Of a stretch of 64,000 nt of DNA, positions 34,430 to 45,300 are shown piece by piece. The translations under genes and the position numbers were made by a program. The stretch is taken from NCBI GenBank assembly GCA_964036315.1, contig OZ038517.1, forward strand, positions 22,258,083-22,322,082. Direction: 5' to 3'. The notes below the pieces were generated by a model. It saw only the letters and a list, made by a program, of their open reading frames with translations, did not search any database and was not told the origin of the DNA. Source of the stretch: Acanthosepion esculentum (lineage: Eukaryota; Mollusca; Cephalopoda; Sepiida; Sepiidae). Each line of letters starts with the position of its first letter. The stretch's first letter is position 1.

Positions 34430-35820
34430 ACTTCTTTGATAGCATTCTGTAGCTGCTATGTGGAAAGTTCTTCATCATTTTGGGTTTCCTGACTATTTTA
34501 TCTCTCTGGTTCAAGCAATGTATGACAATATGTCTGGACATGTATTCCACCAAAACATGCTGTCGGGAGAATTTCCAATCACATGTGGATTAAAACAAGG
34601 ATGCGTCTTGACACCTATATTATTCTCCCTGTATATGGCTGCAATACTTTCCAAACTTTCTCCAGACAATCCAGGAGCTGACATCAGATATAGATATGAT
34701 GGGCGACTTTTCAACCTTAATAGACTTTGATCTAAACATTTAACACACAATCAACACCTCTCAGAACTTCAATAATCTGATGACAACACTGCCCTCTGTC
34801 ATTCAAAAGAAGAACTCCAGTAGTCTGTGAACAATATTGCTATGGCCTACCATTGTTTTGGCCTTACAGTAAACATTAAGAAAACCAAGGTCCTTGTACA
34901 GCCAGCCCCAAATAACATCTTACCAGATTTTGATATTACCATCTGTGATGCACCTCTTGAGCAAGTAGTGCATTTTCATATCTAGGCTGCCTTTTACCAA
35001 ACAAGTGCATCGCGGAAAAGGATGTGGAACACAGATTTGGAGCTGCACACAAAACATTTGTAAAGCTAATCAAACATATTCAGCAACAAAGATCTGAACA
35101 TAACTAAAATTATAGTTTATAATGTTGTTATTTCGACTTTGCTATATGGCTGCAAAACTTGGACTTGATATTGTTGTGACATTCAAAAATTAGAACACTT
35201 TCACCAGCAAAACTTTCATTAAACATCAAATGGAAATACTATGTGGCCAATAATAAAGTCCTGGAAAGAGCTAACAAAGCATTGAATTGCTGACCATTAA
35301 ACACAGTCTTCGATGACCAGGACATGTAGCAAAAATGGAAAAGTCAGGGTTTTTTACATTCAGTGAGCTCAGTTCAGTGAAAAGACCGTGGGCTTGCTCT
35401 TTTCAAAAATACAAGGACCAACTCAAAACAACACTGAAAACTACTGGACTTAAGCCTAAATTGTTTGAAACACAAGCCCAAAACCATACCAACTGGCTGT
35501 GTTTCATCACCATCAAAACCAAGAGAGAAAGGCTCAACAAAATCAACCTCGTCTTCCATCAACATTACCATGCAGTCAATGTTATCAGCTCTTCCATACA
35601 AAAATTGCTCTACTTAGGAAATTTCATACTTGCTATTTTGACCTCACAGTAGCATATGACCACATCAATAGAGACTTTGTCTTCTCATCCATCAGAAACC
35701 ACCTTGCCAAGTTTGGAATGCATCAATCTAATAGAACTTTATCCATCCATAAGATCTTAAATGCCTTACAAGGACCCACAGACAGAAACATTTCAAACCT
35801 GATCAGAACAAGGAGGAGGA
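34430..35820 (+). mobile_element. Decayed RTE-like retrotransposon, reverse transcriptase to C-terminal zinc finger
   Basis: LWKVLHHFGFPDYF-like codons, then GLKQGCVLTPILFSLYMAAI (RT motif). The catalytic YxDD box appears as a stop followed by SDD at 34773-34784. Later pieces: VVISTLLYGCKTW (about 35130), GHVAKMEKS (about 35320), KYKDQLKTTLKTTGLKP (about 35410) and a C-terminal PCSQCYQLFHTKIALL zinc-finger remnant (about 35560). Multiple frameshifts; endonuclease absent; inactive. Confidence 0.8.
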
Positions 35821-35833
35821 AATAAACCCCCCA

Positions 35834-36050
35834 GCATCAACCTCCATATGATTCTATATCTATTAATAAAATGAAAAATTGTTTTAATATAAACAGTATA
35901 AAGTTTCAACAAAAATTGCACTTCCTGAATGCTCAGTGTTTCCACATAAAGAAACAGCTCATATTACAATTATTATATTATGCAAAAGATGGCATTTATA
36001 TCTTCAGCATCAACCTCATATGATTCTATACCTATTAATAAAATGAAAAT
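35834..36050 (+). repeat. 45-base direct repeat flanking a 130-base insert
   Basis: 'cagcatcaacctc.atatgat' and 'ttctata.ctattaataaaa' occur at 35834-35877 and 36006-36050, at the 3' end of the retrotransposon remnant. Confidence 0.75.
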
Positions 36051-36967
36051 AAATGAATCATAGAGATACAATTTGATTGTTATTTTTCTTCTTTTAAAAT
36101 AGTAAACAAACATTAACTTTTTCACTGTTGCTTTCTCAAAGATAAGGCCAAGCTTTAAAAGAATGTGTTTTCAAGATGCTGTACAAATATCTAGTGTCTG
36201 TGCTATAAACTAAGCACTTATTGCTATTTTCAAATCAGTATAGACATAGAGTGCTATACAGTACAACCTGTTTTGTGACATATTTTTATTATATTGTGTA
36301 TGGGGGATGTTATTTAGCTTAGGCTGTACTGCAGAATATCTGCTCAAAATCAAAATAGCAGTACCCATGAGAAATCAATGTCTTCATAGATAAATATTTG
36401 CAGTAACAAATTTGTTTTTCCCAGTGGGCCAGCACAGTCAGGCAAAAATGCAACAGAGAAAATGTTAATAGTAATATTACTTTTCTTTATACCATTTTAG
36501 CTTATGACAAATTTCATAGCAACATTCGATATTCAAATAACATGAGAAACTCATGTTTATATATGTATGTAATATTTTCATCTGTTGTACCAATAAAGTA
36601 GATTGCATTATGTCAGCTCTATAGTTTAAGTTACTAGAATTCTTTTGCAACATGCTGATGTATATTGAAATCAACACGGTATTTAGTATTGTTGTCGTTA
36701 TTGCTGACATTTTTTGTCAAAATTTACAAACTCTGTTTCATTCAATTTCGCAAAAAAATTGATGAAATTGGAATAAGCTGATTTGTTTGGAAAAATACTT
36801 TGACAAAAACCCTACTTCACAGTTTTTACACACCCTATTAAATCCAACTGTACTTTGTACCTCCTTACCGGTTTGCAATTCTCCCCAAAATTTGGTTCTG
36901 ATCACTCAGTGTATGGCTATTTTAGTGGGTGTGATGGATGAACTAACAGAAGTCACAGAATTTTACA

Positions 36968-37012
36968 TATATATATATATATAAATGCACACACACATTT
37001 TATTTATTTACT

Positions 37013-37083
<71 letters not shown>
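36968..37083. repeat. Compound (TA)(CA)(TA) microsatellite
   Basis: Short TA at 36968-36982, about 42 bases of CA at 37020-37061, then TA to 37083. Confidence 0.9.
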
Positions 37084-37117
37084 GTATATGATTATTAATA
37101 CAATAATATATTATAAT

Positions 37118-37431
37118 ACTGAAGACTTGTGCAGAACCAACCACACTTTTTGGAAGGGCCAAATACAGAGAACTGGTGTACACAGTGTGCCACAAGGACC
37201 CCAATCAATGCTCTTCAGGTTTTGAATTCAGAGTTATGTTTTGCTCAGACTGGTTACCACCCAAGGCAATAGAATCCAGTTTGTTCTACTATTTACTCAT
37301 AGTTAGCAGGAGAAGAAATGAATTCATACCTTTTCTAAACGTCTTTGCACATAAATAAATGTAACAAACTCGACTGGAATTCAAACTCAGCTGATTCTTA
37401 AATCTGAGTTGCTATTCATTATTCCACTGTT
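37118..37431 (-). mobile_element. tRNA-derived SINE (family S1 long form), reverse
   Basis: Collinear with 60672-61083: 'cacactttttgg' and 'ttgaattcagagtt' in the distal part, then 'acaaactcgactggaattca' at the B-box. Diverged. Confidence 0.7.
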
Positions 37432-37611
37432 ACTGAAATCAACACCAAGTGGCAACAGTCTTCCATGTTTGAATACAAACTTGAAGATTTCATTCAAGCA
37501 CGAAACAAAATTTTGCCACTTGGTGTTGACCTCAGTGTACACCTTTGTATTTACATATGCTCTATCCCTGATATTGAGCACTTTTACCCATAAATATAGC
37601 ATACCTTAAAA

Positions 37612-37615
<4 letters not shown>
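37432..37615. repeat. Hairpin repeat family A-fold, short hairpin copy
   Basis: 'atcaacaccaagtggcaa' (37438) pairs with 'ttgccacttggtgttgac' (37513). The right flank 'gctctatccctgatattgag' and 'taaatatagcataccttaa' is the family end, and (TA)n follows at 37616. Confidence 0.7.
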
Positions 37616-37642
<27 letters not shown>

Positions 37643-37645
<3 letters not shown>

Positions 37646-38620
37646 GAAATATACTCTTAAGGTGTGCTATATTTATGGGATAAAGTGCTCAATATCAGAG
37701 ATAGAGCATGTGTAAATATAAAAGTGAACATTGAAGTCAACACTTAGAGGCAATAGGCTGTTTCATGCTAGATGCAATCGTCAGGCCATGAGTGCTGTTT
37801 TTTTTTTTTCTTGGCTATTTATATATACAGGTCAGTGGTGCATTGTGGGTAGTCTATTTTGGCAGTTATTTTGCCGGAAGTCGCTTATTTATTTATTTGG
37901 GTTAGATTATTTTGCTTGTTTTTATTTATTTTTATTTTTATTTTTTATTTTTATTTCTTATCTTATATACTGATTTTTTTTTTTTTTTTTTTTTTTTAAT
38001 TATTAATTAATTTATCGGGATCGGTTTGTTACTTACTTAAAAATCGAAAACCGAAAAGAGTAAATAAAAATATACAGTATAAATAATAAAAAACAAGTAA
38101 TATAAATTAATCCAAATAAATAAATAAACAAACTAACAAACCAATTCCAATAAATTGTTAGAAAAAACAAGTAAAGATAATCAATCTAAATAAATAAATG
38201 AAGTAATAAACAAATTAAAAACTGCTCCCACCAAAATAATAGTTAGAATAAACTACAGCAATCAACCCCCAAATTGAATAAATAGCTTTAATTATCTTCC
38301 CAAACCAAAACAAAACTATTAAATAAGCGATGCAAACAAATTTTTACTATGTTAATAAAACACAGATTTTTAAAAATAAATAAATATATAAGATAAAAAA
38401 TAAAAATAAATAAAAACAAGCAAAATAATCTAACCCAAATAAATAAATAAACAAATAAACGACTTCTGGCAAAATAACTGCCAAAATAGACTACCCACTG
38501 ACCCGTATATATAAATAGCCAAGAAAAAAAACAGCACTCGTGGCCTGATGATTGCATCTAGCATGAGACAGCCTGTTGCCTCTAAGTGTTGACTTCAATG
38601 TTCACTTTTATATATATATA
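37643..38620. repeat. Large inverted repeat, about 280-base arms (family A-fold)
   Basis: The left arm (about 37715-37975) and right arm (about 38345-38620) are inverted copies: 'catgctagatgcaatcgtca' against 'tgatgattgcatctagcatg', and 'attttgccggaagtcgctta' against 'gacttctggcaaaataact'. The left arm is preceded by 'gaagaaatatactcttaagg' after (TA)n at 37616-37642. The spacer has further worn copies of the inner segment. Confidence 0.8.
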
Positions 38621-38700
38621 TTTGGGCAGCTACTTTTCTTTCCAATCATGTTTCATTGAATATGACAGACAAGAAAAATTTAATTCATTTTTAATTTAGT
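38612..38700 (-). mobile_element. Inverted-repeat element I, one end
   Basis: 'tatttgggcagctacttt', 'catgtttcattgaatatgac' and 'agacaagaaaaattta' match the right end of 29925-30190 in the opposite sense. Confidence 0.6.
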
Positions 38701-39004
38701 TTTTGCGGCATTTCTTACATTTTATTATTTGTCATGATTCTCTTAATTCTTGATCACTGACAAGGATTTTTATTATTTCTTTTTAATATTTTTTCTGTCT
38801 TTGGATAGCAAAATTATTTGGATTTCATTATATTATCCATGTAACAGCTTTGTTTTGTTAGTAATGCTGGAATTAATTCCAGACCATTAAAGATCCCTTT
38901 ATCAGGTTTTTGCATTCAATTCCTACGATAACTTATAGGTCAGAAATTGCAAAATTCTGCTTTTTAATTACATTTTTTTTCTCTCCCACAAGAAATATTT
39001 AGTT

Positions 39005-39345
39005 TATTAGTGACTAAAAACATGTTGCAGACTATTATCCTCATCTTTGTTCTTACCACATTGTTTCGGCCATTGCACCCTCCAGCCTTCATCAGGTGAT
39101 TGTTGATTCAGGCAATCTTCAGAGAAATTTGAACTACATCCACTATTTAATCTATAAGGATAAATTGTTCTCATTCTGCTGACCATGCTGTGGGATATAT
39201 CAAGTTCTCATCAGCAGGCAGATTAAGTTCTCCACTCGGGATTGTCCCACAAGGTAATAGTTGATTAAAGCTTTGGTTTGTGAATTTGGTGAGAGTAATT
39301 GTGGGTTCAATCCCTAAGCCAGGTAGTGTGTACTATGGGAAAACA
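39005..39345 (+). repeat. Fold-back repeat family D, left-arm copy
   Basis: 'cagactattatcctcatctt', 'cattgtttcggccattgcac' and 'ccagccttcatcaggtgatt' match 17430-17515. It ends with the 'gttcaatccctaagccaggt' segment. Confidence 0.6.
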
Positions 39346-39715
39346 GGGTGAGCTAAAACTGAGTAGTCCTAAGTATGAAGTAGATGAGATATCCTAAGAC
39401 ATGGTCAGTGGAAAAGAACAATTACTGTTGTGTATAGATTGCTGGGGAGTATAAGATGCAGTTAAAAGAGCAGGGAAATTCCAATAGAAAAAGCTTATTT
39501 TTGTGTATAAAACACACCTGGTTTTAAAGCAAAGAAAATGACCAAAACATATAAAAAAAGAGGAGGAAAAAAAGACATTTTGTTTAATTTTGTGATTCTT
39601 AAGCATTACAAAACCATGATAATGACTCTTGGGATATAAGGCAACTAAGTCACCAGTACACATTGAGAAAATAAATTGAATAAATATTGGTTGTTTTGGC
39701 TTTAATTATGAAACA

Positions 39716-39756
39716 TTTATCTCCCTTTGTTATATATTATAACAAAGGGAGATAAA
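39716..39756. repeat. Perfect 41-base palindrome
   Basis: 'tttatctccctttgttata', 3-base centre, then the exact inverse 'tataacaaagggagataaa'. Confidence 0.95.
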
Positions 39757-39944
39757 TCTATTAGATAGGTATTATCTCTCCGGTAAACAAATCAATCCAA
39801 TTTTGTCTATTTTGAGTTCTGGAAAAAAATGGGATTGATTTCTAAACTAAAGTATAAGACGTAGCAGATTTTTGGACACTATTTTGGATGAAAGAAAAAC
39901 CTGCGTCTTATGCCCACAAGATTAAGGTAGATAAAGGGTTCAAT

Positions 39945-40105
39945 TCAAAATTTAATGAAGATTACCCAGATTGACATGCACCTAATGAAGGCCGTATGGC
40001 AAAAATGACTGAAATGTTGTTTTAATAACATCAAAAATGAGAACAATAGTCTGCATGTAAATAATGTTAACTCTTCATCGCAGGAATTCAAACGGAAACT
40101 GAAAC
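39945..40105 (+). repeat. Fold-back repeat family D, right-arm copy
   Basis: 'attacccagattgacatgca', 'tgaaggcc' and 'gagaacaatagtctgcatgt' match 17583-17660. With 39005-39345 it may be one 1.1-kb element. Confidence 0.6.
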
Positions 40106-40379
40106 CTTGTCTATGCATGCTGGATTTAAATGAAGTTGGCACTAAAATACAATCATTATTTCATTTTTATTTATCACCTGAATATTTATTTCTGTATTTG
40201 TAATCATTAGAATAAATGAAAGCTTTGATCTATTTATTAAATCCTACCTGTGATATCACAACACGTGTAAATAACTCATTAGGTAAATATACCCCAGCGC
40301 TACTTAATCAAAATCTAGTTTATTTTTCTGACTATGAATCAGATATACTTGATTCCTGAGACATATACCATTTCCTGGT

Positions 40380-40915
40380 AGAATGGCCACCTGTTTGTTC
40401 TTTTTGCTGTCTCTCTGTTTTATCTGTTCATCTCCTTCTTTACTTCATCACTATCTTTTCCGTCTTTCATTTCATGGATCTTTTTCTTTCTCCTCTTCTT
40501 CATCTCTGCTTTTCTTCCTTGCTTTCTGCCGCTCATCCTCCACTGTGTTTATGATGGCTCCATCTCAACATGCCAATTCATTGATACCTATCTAACTTTC
40601 TCTTTGCAATCTGTTGGCTAGCTAGTCAATGATTCAAGCAAACTGCATCTGCTCTTTCCCGATCACTTACTGTCTGTCATTTGAATAAAAGGATGACAAA
40701 AAATCCAATTAGCCATTCTTGTCCAATCTTCTTTCCACAGCAGACATTATAAATAAATCTAAACTGCCTGACATCTCAAGGGGTTGACATCAAAACAAAA
40801 GTGGTATCCTCTGATCTTATTTGATGAGATCAAAATTAGTTGTGAGATTAAAAAGAAAAATAAGTCAATCTGTATTTAACATTTACTTTTACTTCCCTAA
40901 GTATTCTTCCTTTAC
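40380..40915 (+). other. Pyrimidine-rich leader to the minisatellite, no gene
   Basis: 40400-40610 is T/C-rich (ctcttcttcatctctg style) and 40610-40915 is unique-looking AT-rich sequence. No exon boundaries seen. Confidence 0.4.
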
Positions 40916-42895
40916 TTGTACATTACCACTTTTCTCTCTCTGTACGTTGCCTCTCTCACTCTCTCTCTCTCTCTCTGTACGTTGCCTCTCTCACTCTCTC
41001 TCTGTACGTTGCCTCTCTCACTCTCTCTCTGTACGTTGCCTCTCTCACTCTCTCTCTGTACGTTGCCTCTCTCACTCTCTCTCTGTATGTTGCCTCTCTC
41101 TCTCTATGTTGCCCCTCTCACTCTCTCTCTCTGTATGTTGCCCCTCTCGCTCTCTCTCTGTATGTTGCCCCTCTCGCTCTCTCTCTGTATGTTGCCCCTC
41201 TCGCTCTCTCTCTGTATGTTGCCCCTCTCGCTCTCTCTCTGTATGTTGCCCCTCTCGCTCTCTCTCTGTATGTTGCCCCTCTCGCTCTCTCTCTGTATGT
41301 TGCCCCTCTCGCTCTCTCTCTGTACGTTGCCTCTCTCGCTCTCTCTCTGTACGTTGCCTCTCTCGCTCTCTCTCTGTACGTTGCCTCTCTCGCTCTCTCT
41401 CTGTACGTTGCCTCTCTCGCTCTCTCTCTGTACGTTGCCTCTCTCGCTCTCTCTCTGTACGTTGCCTCTCTCGCTCTCTCTCTGTACGTTGCCTCTCTCG
41501 CTCTCTCTCTGTACGTTGCCTCTCTCGCTCTCTCTCTGTACGTTGCCTCTCTCGCTCTCTCTCTGTACGTTGCCTCTCTCGCTCTCTCTCTGTACGTTGC
41601 CTCTCTCGCTCTCTCTCTGTACGTTGCCTCTCTCACTCTCTCTCTCTATGTTGCCTCTCTCTCTGTACGTTGCCTCTCTCACTCTCTATGTTGCCTCTCT
41701 CGCTCTCTCTCTCTGTATGTTGCCTCTCTCGCTCTCTCTCTCTGTATGTTGCCCCTCTCGCTCTCTCTCTGTATGTTGCCCCTCTCGCTCTCTCTCTGTA
41801 TGTTGCCCCTCTCGCTCTCTCTCTGTATGTTGCCCCTCTCGCTCTCTCTCTGTACGCTGCCTCTCTCACTCTCTCTCTGTACGCTGCCTCTCTCACTCTC
41901 TCTCTCTCTGTACGCTGCCTCTCTCACTCTCTCTCTGTACGCTGCCTCTCTCACTCTCTCTCTATGTTGCCTCTCTCACTCTCTCTCTCTCTGTTGCCTC
42001 TCTCTCTGTATGTTGCCCCTCTCACTCTCTCTCTGTACGCTGCCTCTCTCGCTCTCTCTCTGTACGCTGCCTCTCTCGCTCTCTCTCTCTGTACGCTGCC
42101 TCTCTCGCTCTCTCTCTCTGTACGCTGCCTCTCTCGCTCTCTCTCTCTGTACGCTGCCTCTCTCGCTCTCTCTCTCTGTACGCTGCCTCTCTCGCTCTCT
42201 CTCTCTGTACGCTGCCTCTCTCGCTCTCTCTCTCTGTACGCTGCCTCTCTCACTCTCTCTCTGTACGCTGCCTCTCTCACTCTCTCTCTGTACGCTGCCT
42301 CTCTCACTCTCTCTCTATGTTGCCTCTCTCACTCTCTCTCTCTCTGTTGCCTCTCTCTCTGTATGTTGCCCCTCTCACTCTCTCTCTGTACGCTGCCTCT
42401 CTCGCTCTCTCTCTGTACGCTGCCTCTCTCGCTCTCTCTCTCTGTACGCTGCCTCTCTCGCTCTCTCTCTCTGTACGCTGCCTCTCTCGCTCTCTCTCTC
42501 TGTACGCTGCCTCTCTCGCTCTCTCTCTCTGTACGCTGCCTCTCTCGCTCTCTCTCTCTGTACGCTGCCTCTCTCGCTCTCTCTCTCTGTACGCTGCCTC
42601 TCTCGCTCTCTCTCTCTGTACGCTGCCTCTCTCGCTCTCTCTCTCTGTACGCTGCCTCTCTCGCTCTCTCTCTCTGTACGCTGCCTCTCTCGCTCTCTCT
42701 CTCTGTACGCTGCCTCTCTCTCTGTATGCTGCCCCTCTCGCTCTCTCTCTCTCTGTACGCTGCCTCTCTCTCTCTCTGTACGCTGCCTCTCTCTCTCTCT
42801 GTACGCTGCCTCTCTCTCTCTCTGTACGCTGCCTCTCTCTCTCTCTCTCTTTCTATGCTGCCTCTCTCGCTCTCTACGCTGCCTCTCCTATCTCT
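40916..42895 (+). repeat. CT-rich minisatellite, 27- and 29-base units, about 2 kb
   Basis: Unit: a CT run plus TGTACGTTGCCTCTCTC. Blocks differ by variant: TGTACGTTGCC (40.9-41.1 and 41.3-41.6 kb) and TGTATGTTGCCCC (41.1-41.3 and 41.75-41.85 kb), both at 27-base spacing, then TGTACGCTGCC (41.85-42.85 kb), mostly at 29 bases. A segment with TGTTGCC-type short units repeats at 41.95 and 42.31 kb, so there is higher-order duplication. Because 27 is a multiple of three, long stop-free frames arise on both strands (SLSVRCLSR or GNVQRESER repeats); these are not genes. It ends about 170 bases before the exon at 43067. Confidence 0.97.
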
Positions 42896-42908
42896 CCCCT
42901 ACTATTCT

Positions 42909-42926
42909 ATATATATATATATATAT
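42909..42926. repeat. (TA)n microsatellite
   Basis: Short TA array just after the minisatellite. Confidence 0.85.
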
Positions 42927-43066
42927 CTCTATTCGTTCTGAATGTTCCCTCATTTTTTTCTCTTTCTCACTATGTTTTTCTTTCTCTTCACATGAGCATC
43001 TAAAACACATCATCATTTTCTTCTCGAGTCATTTAGTGTTACTGCTTGCTTCCTTGAAATATTCAG

Positions 43067-43243
43067 ATCCAGTTGGTGAAAGTGTCCAAAAAGCGATGGA
43101 TGAAAAAACGGTCAAGCAAAGACTGTGGTGATAGCTCCAGCAGTGGCAAGGTATTTGACAGGCGTTTCTCCCTGGACTCTGACTATGTCCTTAGCAGCGA
43201 TTTGGCCCCCAACGGCTTGGCCTCTGACTTCTACGGAGACTAT
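43067..43243 (+). CDS. Internal coding exon, basic then Ser/Asp-rich C-terminal region of an unidentified host gene
   Basis: Seen: an acceptor (gaaatattcag) ends at 43066. The exon opens ATC CAG TTG and gives 59 codons without a stop. A consensus donor gtaagc starts at 43244. Residues 5-15 are strongly basic (VSKKRWMKKRSSK), resembling a nuclear-localisation or membrane-binding patch. A Ser-rich stretch (DSSSSGK) follows, then RRFSLDSDY, which matches a basophilic kinase site (R-R-x-S), and an acidic/aromatic end FYGDY. Codon use is diverse, GC is higher than the flanks, and there is no repeat homology in the window. Its 177 bases keep phase 0/0. The upstream 2 kb is a CT-rich minisatellite. 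Inferred: it follows the coiled-coil exon at 5026 and precedes the terminal exon at 62737. This is the best-supported coding exon in the window. I cannot name the family. Confidence 0.8.
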
Positions 43244-43916
43244 GTAAGCGCCCTCTCTCTCAGCAACAATATATCTTATTTCATACTATTTATCTATTAC
43301 TTACATATTCATTTCACTTACTTACCTGATTATTTTTTTTTTACTCACTTTCTTTACTGATTTATTTTCCTTCGTTAATTTATTAATTCATTAATTATCC
43401 ACAATATCCCCACCCCTAACCCTCCCACCATGCTGCTGCTGCTGCTGTATTTGTCTTCTGCATAGAGGTGCTAGATATTTTTTGCTACTGCTCTTTTTCT
43501 GCCTATAAATGTTTGCTTTTTAGCAGGGGAAAAAATGAATTTTGTGAAATTTTTTTCAAAAAATTTCTTGTAATATATTTTTCTTTGAAAAATTTTTTTA
43601 AACATTTTGTTTTTTTTAAAAAAAAATGTTGTTTTTTTTTTGTTAAAAAACAAAAAAAATTCAGTTTTTCTTTTAAAGATATTTTTTTTAAAATATAATT
43701 TTCATTGTTCAATTATTTTATTTTATTTTTAAGTATTTATCTCCGAAAAAATATCTTTTTTTTAATTTTATTTAAATTTACTTATGATTTCTTTTCCTTA
43801 TTTTTAAAAAATCTTTGAAGAAAAAAAAGAAATAACATTCAAAAGATATTTAAAAATAACGTAAAAAATTTCCTTTTTTTTTTTTATTAAAGTTATAAAA
43901 GTAATGTGCTCAAAAA

Positions 43917-43990
43917 AATCAAATCTAAAAATATTTTCTGGTTTTAAATAACTTGCAATGGGTTAGAACCATAGAAAACAAATCAACTAA
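43917..43990 (+). repeat. Isolated 3' body of the 5S-derived SINE
   Basis: 'tctaaaaatattttctggtt' and 'taaataacttgcaatgggtt' match the tail at 25715. There is no 5S head here. Confidence 0.5.
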
Positions 43991-44637
43991 TTAATAAAAG
44001 TAAAAAAAAAATTGTAGTATATTTAACCACTTGAAATTGACTGAAAAAATATCTTGCTAAAAAAATAATCACAGTTCCTACTAGTTAACTTTTTCATCAC
44101 ATATATAAAGACTTACAAGTTTTTAAAAAAAATTGAACAACATTAAACAACAAAAATTACACAAACTTTTTCAACCTTAAAAGAACACCCTTAAAATGTT
44201 AAAAATAATTTCAAAATAAAAAGGTTGTTTTTATTTTGGATTTTAAAAAGAAAAAAGTCTCATAAATTTCTACATAAAACTAGATTCTTTTTTTAATTTT
44301 AAAGAAATCAGCATATATGTTGACAGAGTGATCCAGAAGTCACTATCCATATGGTAAATCAAATGATGGATCAGCAGGAGTTTTCAGGTTGCAGGAGTGG
44401 TTGCCATGGTCCTATAGAATGATATCTATTTCCTGGTCTTGGCATATTGGAATTTCTTTTAAGGATCCATTGGAAAATTGAAATGTTATGAAACATGAAT
44501 TGAAGAAACTATTCTTGGTGCAATTAAACACACAACACCAAAAGTAGTAATTTTACATCATATTTCTGGAAGGAAATTACAAGTTACTAAAAGAGTGTTA
44601 ATTTTCAATGTGTTGGAAGACTTTGGGATGAACACAC

Positions 44638-44660
44638 ACACACACACACACACACACACG
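44638..44660. repeat. (CA)n microsatellite
   Basis: CA alternation of about 23 bases. Confidence 0.9.
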
Positions 44661-44799
44661 TAGATATGAGGTGTTGGTGAAAACTTCTCACCTCAACCCA
44701 GCCACCAAAATCCGTATTTCAATTATAAAACATCAGATCACTAAATTACCTGGGGGAATTGTGCTCAAGCAAGAAGTTTTCAGCAGACCCCAACACATT

Positions 44800-44832
44800 T
44801 ACCAAAATCTGATGAAATGACCAAACATCAGG
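44800..44832 (+). repeat. Dispersed repeat J fragment
   Basis: 'accaaaatctgatgaaatga' then 'ccaaacatca', matching 55245-55280. A poly(T) run follows. Confidence 0.4.
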
Positions 44833-45021
44833 GGTTTTTTTTTTTTTTTTTTTTTTTTTGCTCATTTCAAGAACTTGTCACTATCTACTATTATTTATTC
44901 TTTTAAGGAATTGATGTATTTTATTTTTAACTTGACATTATTTCTTATTAATTTAAATTGTGTATTTCAGTAGATATACATATTTCATTAGACAACCTGT
45001 GTTTTCAAAAAGTGTGTATTA

Positions 45022-45023
<2 letters not shown>

Positions 45024-45052
<29 letters not shown>
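45024..45052. repeat. (TA)n microsatellite
   Basis: TA alternation followed by gcatgcatgcac. Confidence 0.9.
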
Positions 45053-45055
<3 letters not shown>

Positions 45056-45099
45056 TGCATGCACATTTCTTTCTTCTGTCCCATAATAATTGTTACATT

Positions 45100-45300
45100 T
45101 ACATAGGTCTGTCCTGGGTAAGACGATAAACTACGTCCAACAGCAAGGCCTTTGATCAGTACGTTTTGAGGAGTGTGGAATCACCTCTTAATTGCTGGTG
45201 TTCCCAGGTCCACCCTGACCCAGGATGGTAGCACCTGTTAGAGGTCCCAACTATGGGCAAATAGTTAACCCCCAAACTGGGGTCAAAACACTATGTAAGT
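45100..45300. other. Unassigned GC-richer segment with inverted words
   Basis: 'ctgtcctgggtaagac' and 'ccaccctgacccaggatgg' are partly inverted copies. It could be a worn SINE or MITE; no Pol III boxes identified. Confidence 0.25.

Larger units (their letters stand above)
5101..43066 (+). other. Intron of about 38 kb between the first two visible exons
   Basis: Bounded by the GT at 5101 and the AG at 43065-43066. Contents are listed separately. Stretches where I see nothing beyond AT-rich unique or degraded sequence: 7550-8270, 9410-9985, 10500-10900, 13320-13640, 15170-15660, 16890-17420, 17720-18780, 19300-20030, 20350-20980, 22900-23900, 26350-26640, 26870-27240, 27665-28535, 28860-29510, 30250-30945, 31020-31550, 32050-32800, 33000-33615, 36055-36960, 38700-39000 and 40110-40380. 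10900-12000 is T/C-rich on the + strand without a clear unit. Additional small exons could be hidden here. Confidence 0.5.

Noticed and set aside
33675..38557. Related small proteins at 33743, 37731 and 38288
   Set aside because: Their similarity comes from being translations of copies of the same hairpin repeat, in either strand; frames are not conserved.
40916..42895. CRISPR-like array
   Set aside because: Units are contiguous with no unique spacers, and the genome is eukaryotic.
40821..43131. Very long reading frames (706, 695 and 461 codons, plus several on the minus strand)
   Set aside because: They translate a tandem repeat with a 27-base unit, which stays open in several frames on both strands; no splice, start or composition evidence for a protein.
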